Shown: positions 1 to 7,017 of the stretch, piece after piece
How positions within the stretch are numbered: position 1 is the first letter of the stretch
Layout: every line of letters begins with the position of its first letter
Assembly: GCF_031458255.1 (NCBI RefSeq)
Contig: NZ_JAVDYC010000001.1
Location: forward strand, 7,364,501-7,428,500
Source of the DNA: Catenuloplanes niger
Lineage (GTDB): Bacteria; Actinomycetota; Actinomycetes; Mycobacteriales; Micromonosporaceae
Length of the DNA: 64,000 bases
Reading direction: 5' to 3'
Notes under the pieces: generated by a model
What the model was told of the DNA's origin: nothing
What the model saw: the letters and a program-made list of their open reading frames with translations, nothing else
The model's database searches: none
Program-made: the position numbers and the translations under genes

Positions 1-1
1 C

Positions 2-1147
2 GGCGCGGTGGTCCGCCGGTACGGCCACTTCGACACCGCCGAGGACGCTGTGCAGGAGGCGCTGCTCGCGGCGGTCGCGGACTGGCCGCGCCGGGGCCGG
101 CCGGACGACCCCCGCGCCTGGCTGATCACGGTGGCGGCGCGGCGGCTGACCGACCTGCTGCGGGCGGACTCGGCGCGGCACCGTCGCGAGTGGACCGTGG
201 CACTGCGCCGGGAGGCACCGCAGGTCCCGGACTCGGACGACTCGCTGGTGCTGCTGTTCCTCTGCTGTCACCCGGCGCTGTCCGTACCGGCGCAGCTGTC
301 CCTGACGCTGAAGGCGGTCGGCGGGCTGAGCACGGCCGAGGTGGCCCGCGCGCTGCTGGTGCCGGAGGCCACGATCGGCCGCCGGATCACGCGCGCGAAG
401 ACCGCGATCCGGGACAGCGGCGCCGCGTTCCGGCTGCCGTCGCGCGCCGACTGGGACGGCCGGCTCGCGGTCGTCCTCCGGGTGCTGTACCTGATCTTCA
501 ACGAGGGGTACGCGAGCACGGCCGGCCCGGCGCTGCAACGCGTCGAGCTGGCCGCCGAGGCGATCCGGCTCACCCGGCTCGTGCACCGCCTGCTGCCCGC
601 GGACAGCGAGGTGACCGGGCTGCTCGCGCTGATGCTGCTCACCCACGCCCGGCGCGCGGCCCGGACCGCACCGGACGGCGCGCTGATCCCGATGGACGCG
701 CAGGACCGCACGCTCTGGGACGCGGCCGCGATCGAGGAGGGCATCGCGCTGATCACGGCCGCGCTGCCCGCCGGGCCGACCGGCCCGTACCAGCTGCAGG
801 CCGCGATCGCGGCGGTGCACGACGAGGCGCCGACCGCGGCGGACACGGACTGGCCGCAGATCGAGGCGCTCTACGGTCTGCTGCTGCGCGTCGACGCGTC
901 CCCGGTCGTCCGGCTCAACCACGCGGTCGCGGCCGCGATGGCCCGGGGGCCGGCCGCCGGGCTCGCGCTGCTCGACGACGTGCCGCCCGCGTCCCACCGC
1001 TGGTACGCGGCCCGCGCGCACCTGCTGGAGAAGGCCGGTGACGTGCGCGGCGCCCGGGACGCGTACCTCGAGGCCGCGACCCGCACCGCCAGCCTGCCGG
1101 AACGCGACTACCTGCGGGAACGTGCCCGGCGGCTGACCGGCGAGTGA
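2..1147 (+). CDS. ECF sigma factor with C-terminal helical/TPR-like extension (ECF42 type), 5' partial
   Basis: This is an RNA polymerase sigma factor of the extracytoplasmic-function class with a long C-terminal extension (DUF6596-like, as in group ECF42). The reading frame is open to the left edge, so the true start lies outside the window; the first visible residues already belong to sigma region 2 (YGHFDTAEDAVQEAL, with the DPRAWLITVAARR continuation). Region 4 follows with a helix-turn-helix (GLSTAEVARALLVPEATIGRR), then about 230 residues of helical repeats including the conserved LIFNEGY motif. Family members are about 400 residues, so only some 20-30 N-terminal residues are missing. 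In this family the gene is usually preceded by a YCII/DGPF-domain gene, which would lie just outside. No anti-sigma gene is seen downstream. Confidence 0.88.
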   Translation, partial: GAVVRRYGHFDTAEDAVQEALLAAVADWPRRGRPDDPRAWLITVAARRLTDLLRADSARHRREWTVALRREAPQVPDSDDSLVLLFLCCHPALSVPAQLSLTLKAVGGLSTAEVARALLVPEATIGRRITRAKTAIRDSGAAFRLPSRADWDGRLAVVLRVLYLIFNEGYASTAGPALQRVELAAEAIRLTRLVHRLLPADSEVTGLLALMLLTHARRAARTAPDGALIPMDAQDRTLWDAAAIEEGIALITAALPAGPTGPYQLQAAIAAVHDEAPTAADTDWPQIEALYGLLLRVDASPVVRLNHAVAAAMARGPAAGLALLDDVPPASHRWYAARAHLLEKAGDVRGARDAYLEAATRTASLPERDYLRERARRLTGE

Positions 1148-1167
1148 AAGGTGGTGCCGTTGGGTAA

Positions 1168-1395
1168 CCGGGTGTTCACCCTCACACGTGCGACCATCGA
1201 GGTGGCGACCATGGTCACGGACCGAGACGGGGAGCCATCCAGCCGACCGGTGCCGAACCGCCCGCGGATGACGACGACCTCGCCGCCCTGCGGCGCCGGG
1301 TCGCGGAGCGCGCGGGCGAGATCGAGCGCCTCAGCGCCCGGATCAACGACCTGCACGGACAGATAGAGGCCTACCGCCGGCGGCGCGGCTCATGA
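1168..1395 (+). pseudogene. Short coiled-coil reading frame without a usable start codon
   Basis: The frame that ends at the TGA at 1393-1395 is open from a TAA at 1165-1167. From about base 1252 it encodes an acidic stretch followed by a convincing short coiled coil (LAALRRRVAERAGEIERL, then SARINDLHGQIEAYRRRRGS). That frame has no ATG, GTG or TTG. A good start (ATG at 1211 behind GAGGTGGCGACC) exists but is in another frame and reads into a run without coding character. The simplest reading is a small coiled-coil gene of about 60 codons with a frameshift between 1211 and 1252; a sequencing error would look the same. Function unknown. Confidence 0.35.
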
Positions 1396-1600
1396 CCGCG
1401 CCGGACCGGTGCCGGAGTTGCCGGCGGCCCGGGTCACCATCGGACGATGGGATCTCGGCAGGGCGAGGCGGACGCGCTCTGCGCGGCGCGTGACGTGGCA
1501 GGGCCGGCGAAGCCGCCGCACGTCCACGGGCGGCGGCTCCGAGCGGCCGCCGGACGGCTCTTGTCGTCCGGGACGGTGCGGCGGCCCACGGGATGTCAGC

Positions 1601-2218
1601 ATGCCGGGCATGGATGCGGAACATCTGCTCGCCGAGATCCGGGCCGCCGCCGCGCCCGGGCCGAACCCGCTGGTCGACGCGGTCGCGGCGGGCCGCGCGC
1701 CGCTGACGGCCGTGGCCGCGCTCGCCGCCGAGGAACAGCTCATCATCCCCAGCGACCGGCGCAGCTTCCTGATCCTGGCCAGCCGCGCGGACGACCCGGA
1801 GTTCTTCGTCAGCCTGGCCCGGGGCGAGGACCTGGTGCTACCGCTGGCCGGGCGGCTCGCCGCCGCGACCGGCGTGGACCTGCGCGGTTACCGGCCGCAG
1901 GCCGGCTGCCAGGGCTACGCCGCCTACGTCGCCTGGCTGGCGCTGAACGCGGACCCGGCCGAGGCCGGGCTCGCGCTGGTGGCGAACTTCGCGGCCTGGG
2001 GCGAGTACTGCCGGGCACTCGCCGCCGGCCTGCGCGCGAACTACGGCTTCGCCGACGAGGCGTGCGCGTTCCTGGACTTCTTCGCGACACCCGCCCCGGA
2101 GCTGGAGGCACAGGCACTGCGCGCCGTCACCGGCCGGCCGCTCACCACCGCCCGCCGGTACGGGCGGCTGCTGCACGAGTTCGAGACCACGTTCTGGCAC
2201 ACCCTCGCCGACTACTGA
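1601..2218 (+). CDS. TenA/heme-oxygenase-fold family protein
   Basis: This is a predicted 205-residue all-helical protein resembling the TenA/THI-4/PQQC superfamily, often annotated as a transcriptional regulator but structurally related to thiaminase II. Visible support is the helical pattern, the central QGYAAYVAWLALNADPAEA segment, NFAAWGEYCRALAAGL, and the C-terminal LLHEFETTFWHTLADY, typical of the fold. The start at ATG 1601 is chosen because coding character begins there; a second ATG lies at 1610, and the frame upstream (from 1409) is arginine/proline-rich noise. No thiamine genes flank it, so a specific substrate cannot be assigned. Bases 1396-1600 hold no other gene. Confidence 0.7.
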   Translation: MPGMDAEHLLAEIRAAAAPGPNPLVDAVAAGRAPLTAVAALAAEEQLIIPSDRRSFLILASRADDPEFFVSLARGEDLVLPLAGRLAAATGVDLRGYRPQAGCQGYAAYVAWLALNADPAEAGLALVANFAAWGEYCRALAAGLRANYGFADEACAFLDFFATPAPELEAQALRAVTGRPLTTARRYGRLLHEFETTFWHTLADY

Positions 2219-2312
2219 CCGGGCAGCACGGCTCTCGTCATGCGCCCGGCGTGTGCGGTGGGGGACCGAGGCGTCGCCGGGCGGCGCCTCGGTCCCCGGT
2301 GGATCGTGGCGG

Positions 2313-3527
2313 TCAGGCGATGACGCGCAGCCGGACGGTCTGCGGCAGCGCGGCGAGCTGGTTGATCAGCTCCGGCGTGAAGTCGATGCCGATGTCGGTG
2401 AGCAGGTAGCCGTACTCGCCCTTGGTGGCCAGCAGCTGACCCTCGACGTTCACCGAGTGCTCCGCGAGCACGCTGTTGACCTGCGCGAGCACGCCCGGCG
2501 TGTTCCGGTGCAGGTAGACCAGGCGGTGACCCTCGCCGTGCGGCGGCAGCGCGACGGACGGCAGGTTCACGCTGAGCGTGGTGTTGCCCTCGGTCAGGAA
2601 CGTGGCCAGCTTGTTGGAGACGAACGCGCCGATGTCGGCCTGCGCCTCCTCGGTCGAGCCGCCGATGTGCGGGGTCAGGATCACGTTCGGCAGGCCGCGC
2701 AGCCCGGACTGGAACTCGTCGCCCCGGCCCTTCGGCTCGACCGGGAACACGTCCACGGCCGCGCCCGCGATGTGGCCGCTCTCCAGGTGCCGGCGCAGCG
2801 CGTCGTGGTCGATGACCAGGCCGCGGGACAGGTTCAGGAAGATGCTGCCCGGCTTCATCCGGGCGAACTGCTCGTCGCCGAAGAAGCCGCTGTTGCCCGG
2901 CCGGCCGTCCACGTGGATGGTGACGATGTCCGCCACGTCCAGCAGCTCGTTGAGCGTGCTGCACCGGCGCGCGTTGCCCAGCGACAGCTTGTCCGCGCTG
3001 TCGTAGAAGTAGACCCGCATGCCCAGCGCCTCGGCCAGCACGGACAGCTGGGTGCCGATGTTGCCGTACCCGACGATGCCCAGCCGCCGGCCGCGCACCT
3101 CGTGGCTGCCGTCGGCCGCCTTGTCCCAGACGCCGGCGTGCATGCCGTTGTTCTTCTCGGTCAGCCGGCGGGTCAGCGCGATGATCTCGGCGAGCGCCAG
3201 CTCGACCACGCTGCGGGTGTTGGAGAACGGCGCGTTGAACACCGCGACGCCGGCCTCGGACGCCGCGACCTGGTCGATCTGGTCCGTGCCGATGCAGAAC
3301 GCGCCGATCGCGGCCAGGTCCTTCGCCGCCTCGATGACCCGCGCGGTCACCTTGGTCTTGGACCGGATGCCGAGCAGCGAGACGCCCTCGATCCGCGAGA
3401 TCAGCTCATCCTCGTCGAGCGCGGAGGAGACAGACTCGACGACATAGCCCTCGGACTCGAACCGGGCCACCGCGTCGGGGTGGATGTTCTCCAGGAGAAG
3501 GACTCGCGCCTTACCGTCGTCGATCAT
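2313..3527 (-). CDS. serA: D-3-phosphoglycerate dehydrogenase
   Basis: SerA oxidises 3-phosphoglycerate to 3-phosphohydroxypyruvate with NAD, the first committed step of serine synthesis, in the cytoplasm. The 404-residue product is of the shorter, Escherichia coli-like type with one C-terminal ACT domain, not the longer form that has an extra ASB domain. The Rossmann motif GYGNIG is at residues 153-158. The catalytic triad typical of the 2-hydroxyacid dehydrogenase family is visible as Arg235 (NLSRG), Glu264 (VEPKG) and His287 (TPHIGGSTEEAQ). The ACT domain, which in the family binds serine for feedback control, covers roughly residues 330-404. ATG 3527 is preferred over the TTG-type start at 3575 because a GAGGAAT ribosome binding site precedes it. 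It stands alone, convergent with the TenA-fold gene. Confidence 0.95.
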   Translation of the reverse strand: MIDDGKARVLLLENIHPDAVARFESEGYVVESVSSALDEDELISRIEGVSLLGIRSKTKVTARVIEAAKDLAAIGAFCIGTDQIDQVAASEAGVAVFNAPFSNTRSVVELALAEIIALTRRLTEKNNGMHAGVWDKAADGSHEVRGRRLGIVGYGNIGTQLSVLAEALGMRVYFYDSADKLSLGNARRCSTLNELLDVADIVTIHVDGRPGNSGFFGDEQFARMKPGSIFLNLSRGLVIDHDALRRHLESGHIAGAAVDVFPVEPKGRGDEFQSGLRGLPNVILTPHIGGSTEEAQADIGAFVSNKLATFLTEGNTTLSVNLPSVALPPHGEGHRLVYLHRNTPGVLAQVNSVLAEHSVNVEGQLLATKGEYGYLLTDIGIDFTPELINQLAALPQTVRLRVIA

Positions 3528-3682
3528 GCGGGTTGATTCCTCAATTTCCCTGCTGCTTGGTGCGGTCGCTCCCACCTTAGCGAGGTCCGCATGCGGGTTA
3601 CCGTGACCGGCGGCACGGGTCCCACATTGCGTGACGGACGACTCCTGCGATATCCATGGATGCCGATTGATGTTGATGGGGT

Positions 3683-4005
3683 ATGCGCAGGTCGGTTCCG
3701 CTTTCGGCGGTGTTGCTCCCGCTGTCGCAGGCGCCGGTCTCGGCGGCCGCCGGGCCGCCGGTCACCCGGATCGGTGACACCGGGCGGGACCCGGCCGCGC
3801 GGTACGCCGTCTCCTACGACGGGCCGGTCGACAGCGGCTCGTTCCGGCAGGGCCTGCCGCACCGGCTCGCCGCGGACGACTCGCACGCCGTGATCGCGGT
3901 CGGCGTCTCGCCCGCGGACGCCGCCCGCACGTGGCGCTCGACACACACGACGAGACGATCTTCTTCTTCCGGTCCGAGGCCGGCCCGACCGACGGCGTGC
4001 GGCGA
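3683..4005 (+). pseudogene. Remnant of a secreted/exported protein, frameshifted and truncated
   Basis: From ATG 3683 the frame encodes a short signal-peptide-like N-terminus (MRRSVPLSAVLLPLSQAPV) followed by a coherent sequence including YAVSYDGPVDSGSFRQGL and DDSHAVIAVGVSPADAAR. Near base 3925 coding character jumps to the next frame, which continues as VALDTHDETIFFFRSEAGPTDGV (given here in one piece of frame from 3931). It then loses coherence where the convergent membrane gene ends at 4006. The two halves fit one exported protein broken by a frameshift and cut off at its 3' end. I cannot name the family. Confidence 0.4.
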
Positions 4006-4455
4006 TCAGCCGCCCAGTTCCCGCTTCCGGCGAAGCAGTGCTGCGCGCTGTCCACGCGCGCGGACCAGGTTGACCGCGGCGACGGCCAGCAGCGTGACCG
4101 ACAGCACCAGCGCCGCGGGCCGGGCCTGATCCCGCGCGACGGAGACCGCGACGACGAAGACGGCCAGGATCGTGCACGCGGTCAGGGAGAGCCAGGCGGC
4201 GATCACCCGGTCGCGGGCGAACAGCGGGTGCCGGCGGGTGAGCAGCCAGACGGCGTAACCCGCCCAGGCCAGGCCGATCACGACGATGCCGGCGAAGGCG
4301 GCCCGGGTGTCGGCGGGGAGCGCGGGCTCGGTGAGCCACAGGGACGCGACCACGGTCGCGACGGTGAGGCCGCCGAGGCCGGCCAGGACCGCGGCGATTC
4401 GGCGGACCGGCGACAGCCGCGGGGTCAGCGTGCGGATCAGGTCGTCGGCGTTCAT
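4006..4455 (-). CDS. Four-helix membrane protein coupled to an ECF sigma factor
   Basis: This 149-residue protein has about four predicted membrane segments (around residues 20-38, 52-72, 85-103 and 108-125) and a basic C-terminus (RARGQRAALLRRKRELGG). Its ATG at 4455 overlaps the TGA of the preceding ECF sigma gene (ATGA), so the two are translationally coupled. A membrane protein encoded directly after an ECF sigma gene is often its anti-sigma factor or signal sensor. This one lacks a recognisable zinc-binding anti-sigma domain (no HxxxCxxC motif), so the role is inferred from context only. The convergent pseudogene at 3683-4005 ends exactly where this gene ends. Confidence 0.75.
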   Translation of the reverse strand: MNADDLIRTLTPRLSPVRRIAAVLAGLGGLTVATVVASLWLTEPALPADTRAAFAGIVVIGLAWAGYAVWLLTRRHPLFARDRVIAAWLSLTACTILAVFVVAVSVARDQARPAALVLSVTLLAVAAVNLVRARGQRAALLRRKRELGG

Positions 4456-4967
4456 CGCTGGGGTCCCTTCGGGGTGAGCGCGTCGCGGAGCAGGCGGCGG
4501 CCGCGGGAGAGGCGTGACTTGACCGTGCCGACCGGGATGTCGCAGATCTCGGCGCAGGTCTCCAGGGAGAGGTCCTGGAGGTAGAAGAGGATCAGCAGCT
4601 CGCGTTCGCGGACCGGGACGCCGGCCAGCCCGGCGGCGATCGTGGCGCGGTCGGCGACCAGGTCGCCGACGTCGGGCTCGGCGGCGGCCGCCTCCGCGAC
4701 CGGCTGTGCGTACTCCGCGCGCAGGCGGTCGGTGACGGAGCGGCGGGCGATGCGGAACAGCCACGGGGCGAAGCGGGCGGGTTCGCGGAGCCGGGGCAGG
4801 CCGCGAACGACGGCGAGCCACACCTCCTGGGCCACGTCGTCCGCGTCCCGGGGCCCGATCATGCGGCGGGCGAACGTGTGGACCGGATCGTGCCAGGCCC
4901 GGACCAGGTCGGCGAACGCGTCGCGCTCGCCGAGCTGGGCGCGGACGACCAGCAGTTCATCGTGCAT
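4452..4967 (-). CDS. ECF-family RNA polymerase sigma factor
   Basis: This is a 171-residue sigma-70 family factor of the extracytoplasmic-function class that would redirect RNA polymerase to a small regulon. Region 2 is visible in DAFADLVRAWHDPVHTFARR and IGPRDADDVAQEVWLAVVRG, with the WLFRIARR segment following. Region 4 is REREL-LILFYLQDLSLETCAEI with IPVGTVKSRLSRGRRLLR. The ATG at 4967 is chosen because AAAGGAGG lies 5 bases upstream; a TTG at 5006 would lengthen the protein but falls within the hairpin described at 4969-5007. It overlaps the membrane gene downstream by four bases. Translation may be controlled by that hairpin, which buries the ribosome binding site. Confidence 0.92.
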   Translation of the reverse strand: MHDELLVVRAQLGERDAFADLVRAWHDPVHTFARRMIGPRDADDVAQEVWLAVVRGLPRLREPARFAPWLFRIARRSVTDRLRAEYAQPVAEAAAAEPDVGDLVADRATIAAGLAGVPVRERELLILFYLQDLSLETCAEICDIPVGTVKSRLSRGRRLLRDALTPKGPQR

Positions 4968-4968
4968 T

Positions 4969-5007
4969 GTTGCCTCCTTTCCCGGTTCAGTCGGGGAAGG
5001 AGGCAAC
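4969..5007 (-). promoter_or_regulatory. Hairpin that buries the Shine-Dalgarno sequence of the ECF sigma gene
   Basis: In the leftward transcript, bases 5007 to 4969 form an inverted repeat: GUUGCCUCCUU pairs with AAGGAGGCAAC over 11 perfect pairs, a single A is bulged, and three further G-C pairs close a loop of about ten bases. The whole AAAGGAGG ribosome binding site is in the 3' arm, and the stem ends one base before the AUG at 4967. The element lies in the short gap after the upstream gene's stop (5013). It could control translation, act as a terminator for the upstream gene, or both. No U-run follows, which argues against a plain intrinsic terminator. Confidence 0.7.
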
Positions 5008-5012
5008 CAGGT

Positions 5013-5255
5013 TCACGCGGCGTCCGGCGACAGGTACTGCTGGGCCCACTCGGGGACGCGCTTGGCCTTCCTGTAGCGGCGGGTCACCCGGACCCGCGGT
5101 GCCTCGACGCACTGGCCGCTGATCGACAGCTGCCGGAACTCACCGTCGTCGAAGACCACGGTGACGTTGTCCGGCGCGATCGTGCGCCCGGGATGGTCCG
5201 TCTCGACGGCGGGCACGCCGGAGACGGGGTAGTGGAACTCGTCGGTGGTGCTCAC
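5013..5255 (-). CDS. Hypothetical 80-residue protein
   Basis: A small soluble protein of unknown function starting at GTG 5255, with GGGAG about nine bases upstream. It has a hydrophilic N-terminus (STTDEFHYPVSGVPAVETD), a probable beta-rich centre (VTVVFDDGEFRQLSISG) and a basic C-terminal part (VRVTRRYRKAKRVPEW). There is no signal peptide, membrane segment or cysteine motif. Its stop is 45 bases from the ECF sigma start, so the three leftward genes (this, sigma, membrane protein) may form one transcript broken by the hairpin at 4969-5007. Codon use agrees with a real gene; I cannot assign a family. Confidence 0.6.
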   Translation of the reverse strand: MSTTDEFHYPVSGVPAVETDHPGRTIAPDNVTVVFDDGEFRQLSISGQCVEAPRVRVTRRYRKAKRVPEWAQQYLSPDAA

Positions 5256-5294
5256 GTGAGAGGTCTCCCGATCGGTCGGAACCAGAGATTCACT

Positions 5295-6557
5295 CTACGG
5301 CGGAGGGCGTGTCCGCGCAGTCTCCGTGGCCGGTGTGACGGTTGTGGTGTCGCCCGCGTCTCGGCCCGGTGCGAGAGCCCGCCGGGCCCGTACCCGCCGC
5401 ACGATGCCGGGCAGCCACGGCCCCAGCCCCACCACCAGCAGGATCGCCAGCAGCGGCACCCGCCACCACGGGGAGAGCACCGGCGGAGGCGGGTCGGGGA
5501 CCGGCACCGTCCACGGCCGCGCGGTTTTCGACCAGGCCAGGAACGCGTCGCCGATCGGCATCAGGCCGAATGCGTACCGCTTGGTGCCGGTGGTGTCGAC
5601 CGGCAGGCCGGCGAACTCGCCGAACGACGCGTAACCGGCGGCCAGCGACGTGTCGCCGTGCACCCGGGCCGCGCCGAGCGCGACCACGGTGGTGGACAGG
5701 CTGATGCCGAGCGGCAGCGGCCCGGAGTCGACGTCGGCGGGGCCGTCCGTGCCGTGCGGATACTCGCGTACGGCCGGGCCGAGCCCGAGCGGCCGGTCCA
5801 GGAACCGCGCGCGGAACAGTGCGTACTGCTCCCGCGCGAACACCGGGTCCACGTCGACCAGGAACCGCTGGATGATCGCCTGCGAGGTGCCGCGCGCACC
5901 GGTGACGACCGGGGTGACGGTGTGCGGCAGCAGGCCGGTGGCCGGGTCCAGCCGGTCACGGACCTGCCCGACCCACCGGGCGACGACCGGCGCGAACCGG
6001 GCCGGGTCGTACCGGGCGGCCAGCCGGAGCGACGCGATCGCCACCGTGGAGTCGCACGGCCAGGCCTGACCCGGGTAGGCCGCCAGGAACGGGGACGCGG
6101 CGAACGCGTCCGCGAGCGCGGCCGAGTCGGCCAGGAACCGGGCCCGCTGCCCCGGATCGTCGCGCACCGTCAGCAGGCCGCCGCGCAACCAGTTCGTCCA
6201 GCCGGCGTAGAACACGCCGTACGCGGGCGTCAGTCCCGGGTCGAACGGCGCCCGCCCGGCCGGCGACTCCACCCGCTCCAGCGCCCAGCTCGCCTCCGCG
6301 ACCGCCTCCGGGACGGCGATACCGCGCTGCCCCAGCGACACCCAGGTCAGTCCGTAGAGGACGTGGAGGAAGTAGAAGCCCTCCGGGAACAGTGCCTGCG
6401 CGTCCGTGGCCGCGCCGTCGTCCAGCGCGTCCCGGATGAACGCGAGCTGGCGGCGTACCCCCGGAAGGTCCGGAACGGACGGGCTGACCAACCGCACCGC
6501 GCTGCCCAGCGCCAGCAGGCTGAGCAGCGCGGCGAGGACGCGCCGGGCCACGGTCAC
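5295..6557 (-). CDS. Membrane-anchored protein, possible alpha/alpha-barrel domain
   Basis: A 420-residue protein with an N-terminal membrane segment (VLAALLSLLALGSAV), a long exported domain and a C-terminal membrane helix (PLLAILLVVGLGPWLPGIV) followed by a basic tail. The central part is rich in aromatic helical repeats (YFLHVLYGLTWVSLGQRG, YAGWTNWLRGGLL, AYPGQAWPCDSTVAIASL), which suggests an alpha/alpha toroid such as in linalool dehydratase-isomerase-like or glycan-active proteins. That is inference from pattern only; catalytic residues cannot be assigned. The start GTG 6557 overlaps the TGA of the upstream gene (GTGA), so the two are coupled. The frame open above 6557 is shadow. Confidence 0.7.
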   Translation of the reverse strand: MTVARRVLAALLSLLALGSAVRLVSPSVPDLPGVRRQLAFIRDALDDGAATDAQALFPEGFYFLHVLYGLTWVSLGQRGIAVPEAVAEASWALERVESPAGRAPFDPGLTPAYGVFYAGWTNWLRGGLLTVRDDPGQRARFLADSAALADAFAASPFLAAYPGQAWPCDSTVAIASLRLAARYDPARFAPVVARWVGQVRDRLDPATGLLPHTVTPVVTGARGTSQAIIQRFLVDVDPVFAREQYALFRARFLDRPLGLGPAVREYPHGTDGPADVDSGPLPLGISLSTTVVALGAARVHGDTSLAAGYASFGEFAGLPVDTTGTKRYAFGLMPIGDAFLAWSKTARPWTVPVPDPPPPVLSPWWRVPLLAILLVVGLGPWLPGIVRRVRARRALAPGRDAGDTTTVTPATETARTRPPP

Positions 6558-7003
6558 GGTGCCAGCTCGGCCACCGCCGCGGCCAGCCAGGCGTCGACCG
6601 CGCCCCGGTCGTAGCCGCGCGCCACGACCGGCAGCGCCGCGGCGCGCGCCTCCGCGGCCACGGCCGCCCGGAACACCGGGCTGTCCGAGCCGCGCGCCTG
6701 GTCGACCCGTTCCACCAGCGCGTGCACGTGACCCGGGTCGTAGCCGCGGAGCACGACGACGAACCGCGCCGACGGTGCCAGGGCGCGCTGCCGGCTGTCG
6801 ACCGGCTCGGCCATCGCCGTGCGGACGTCCCGGTCCCGGAACCGCTGGATCACCAGGCCCACCAGTGCGACGTAGGCGGCCGTGACCAGGAAGGCGAGCC
6901 ACCGTGGGACGTTCGCCGCCGTGTAGGCGGTGACCAGCACGACGGCTCCGACGGCCAGGGCGGCGCCGTAGGCGATCCGGGTCCAGTGCAGCACGCGGAT
7001 CAC
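6554..7003 (-). CDS. Two-helix membrane protein with two RGYD (DivIVA-like) motifs
   Basis: A 149-residue protein with two N-terminal membrane helices (around residues 8-30 and 37-55) and a cytoplasmic tail carrying two related motifs, LRGYDPGHVHALVERVDQA and ARGYDRGAVDAWLAAAV. RGYD-x-G-x-VD-x-hydrophobic is the hallmark of the DivIVA/Wag31 N-terminal region in Actinobacteria, so a link to the cell pole or envelope is plausible but unproven. Start GTG 7003 is chosen because it follows the stop of the LLM gene at 7018 without overlap; no strong ribosome binding site is visible. It is coupled to the downstream membrane-anchored protein by a GTGA overlap. Confidence 0.68.
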   Translation of the reverse strand: MIRVLHWTRIAYGAALAVGAVVLVTAYTAANVPRWLAFLVTAAYVALVGLVIQRFRDRDVRTAMAEPVDSRQRALAPSARFVVVLRGYDPGHVHALVERVDQARGSDSPVFRAAVAAEARAAALPVVARGYDRGAVDAWLAAAVAELAP

Positions 7004-7017
7004 GGTAGCCGCGTGCG

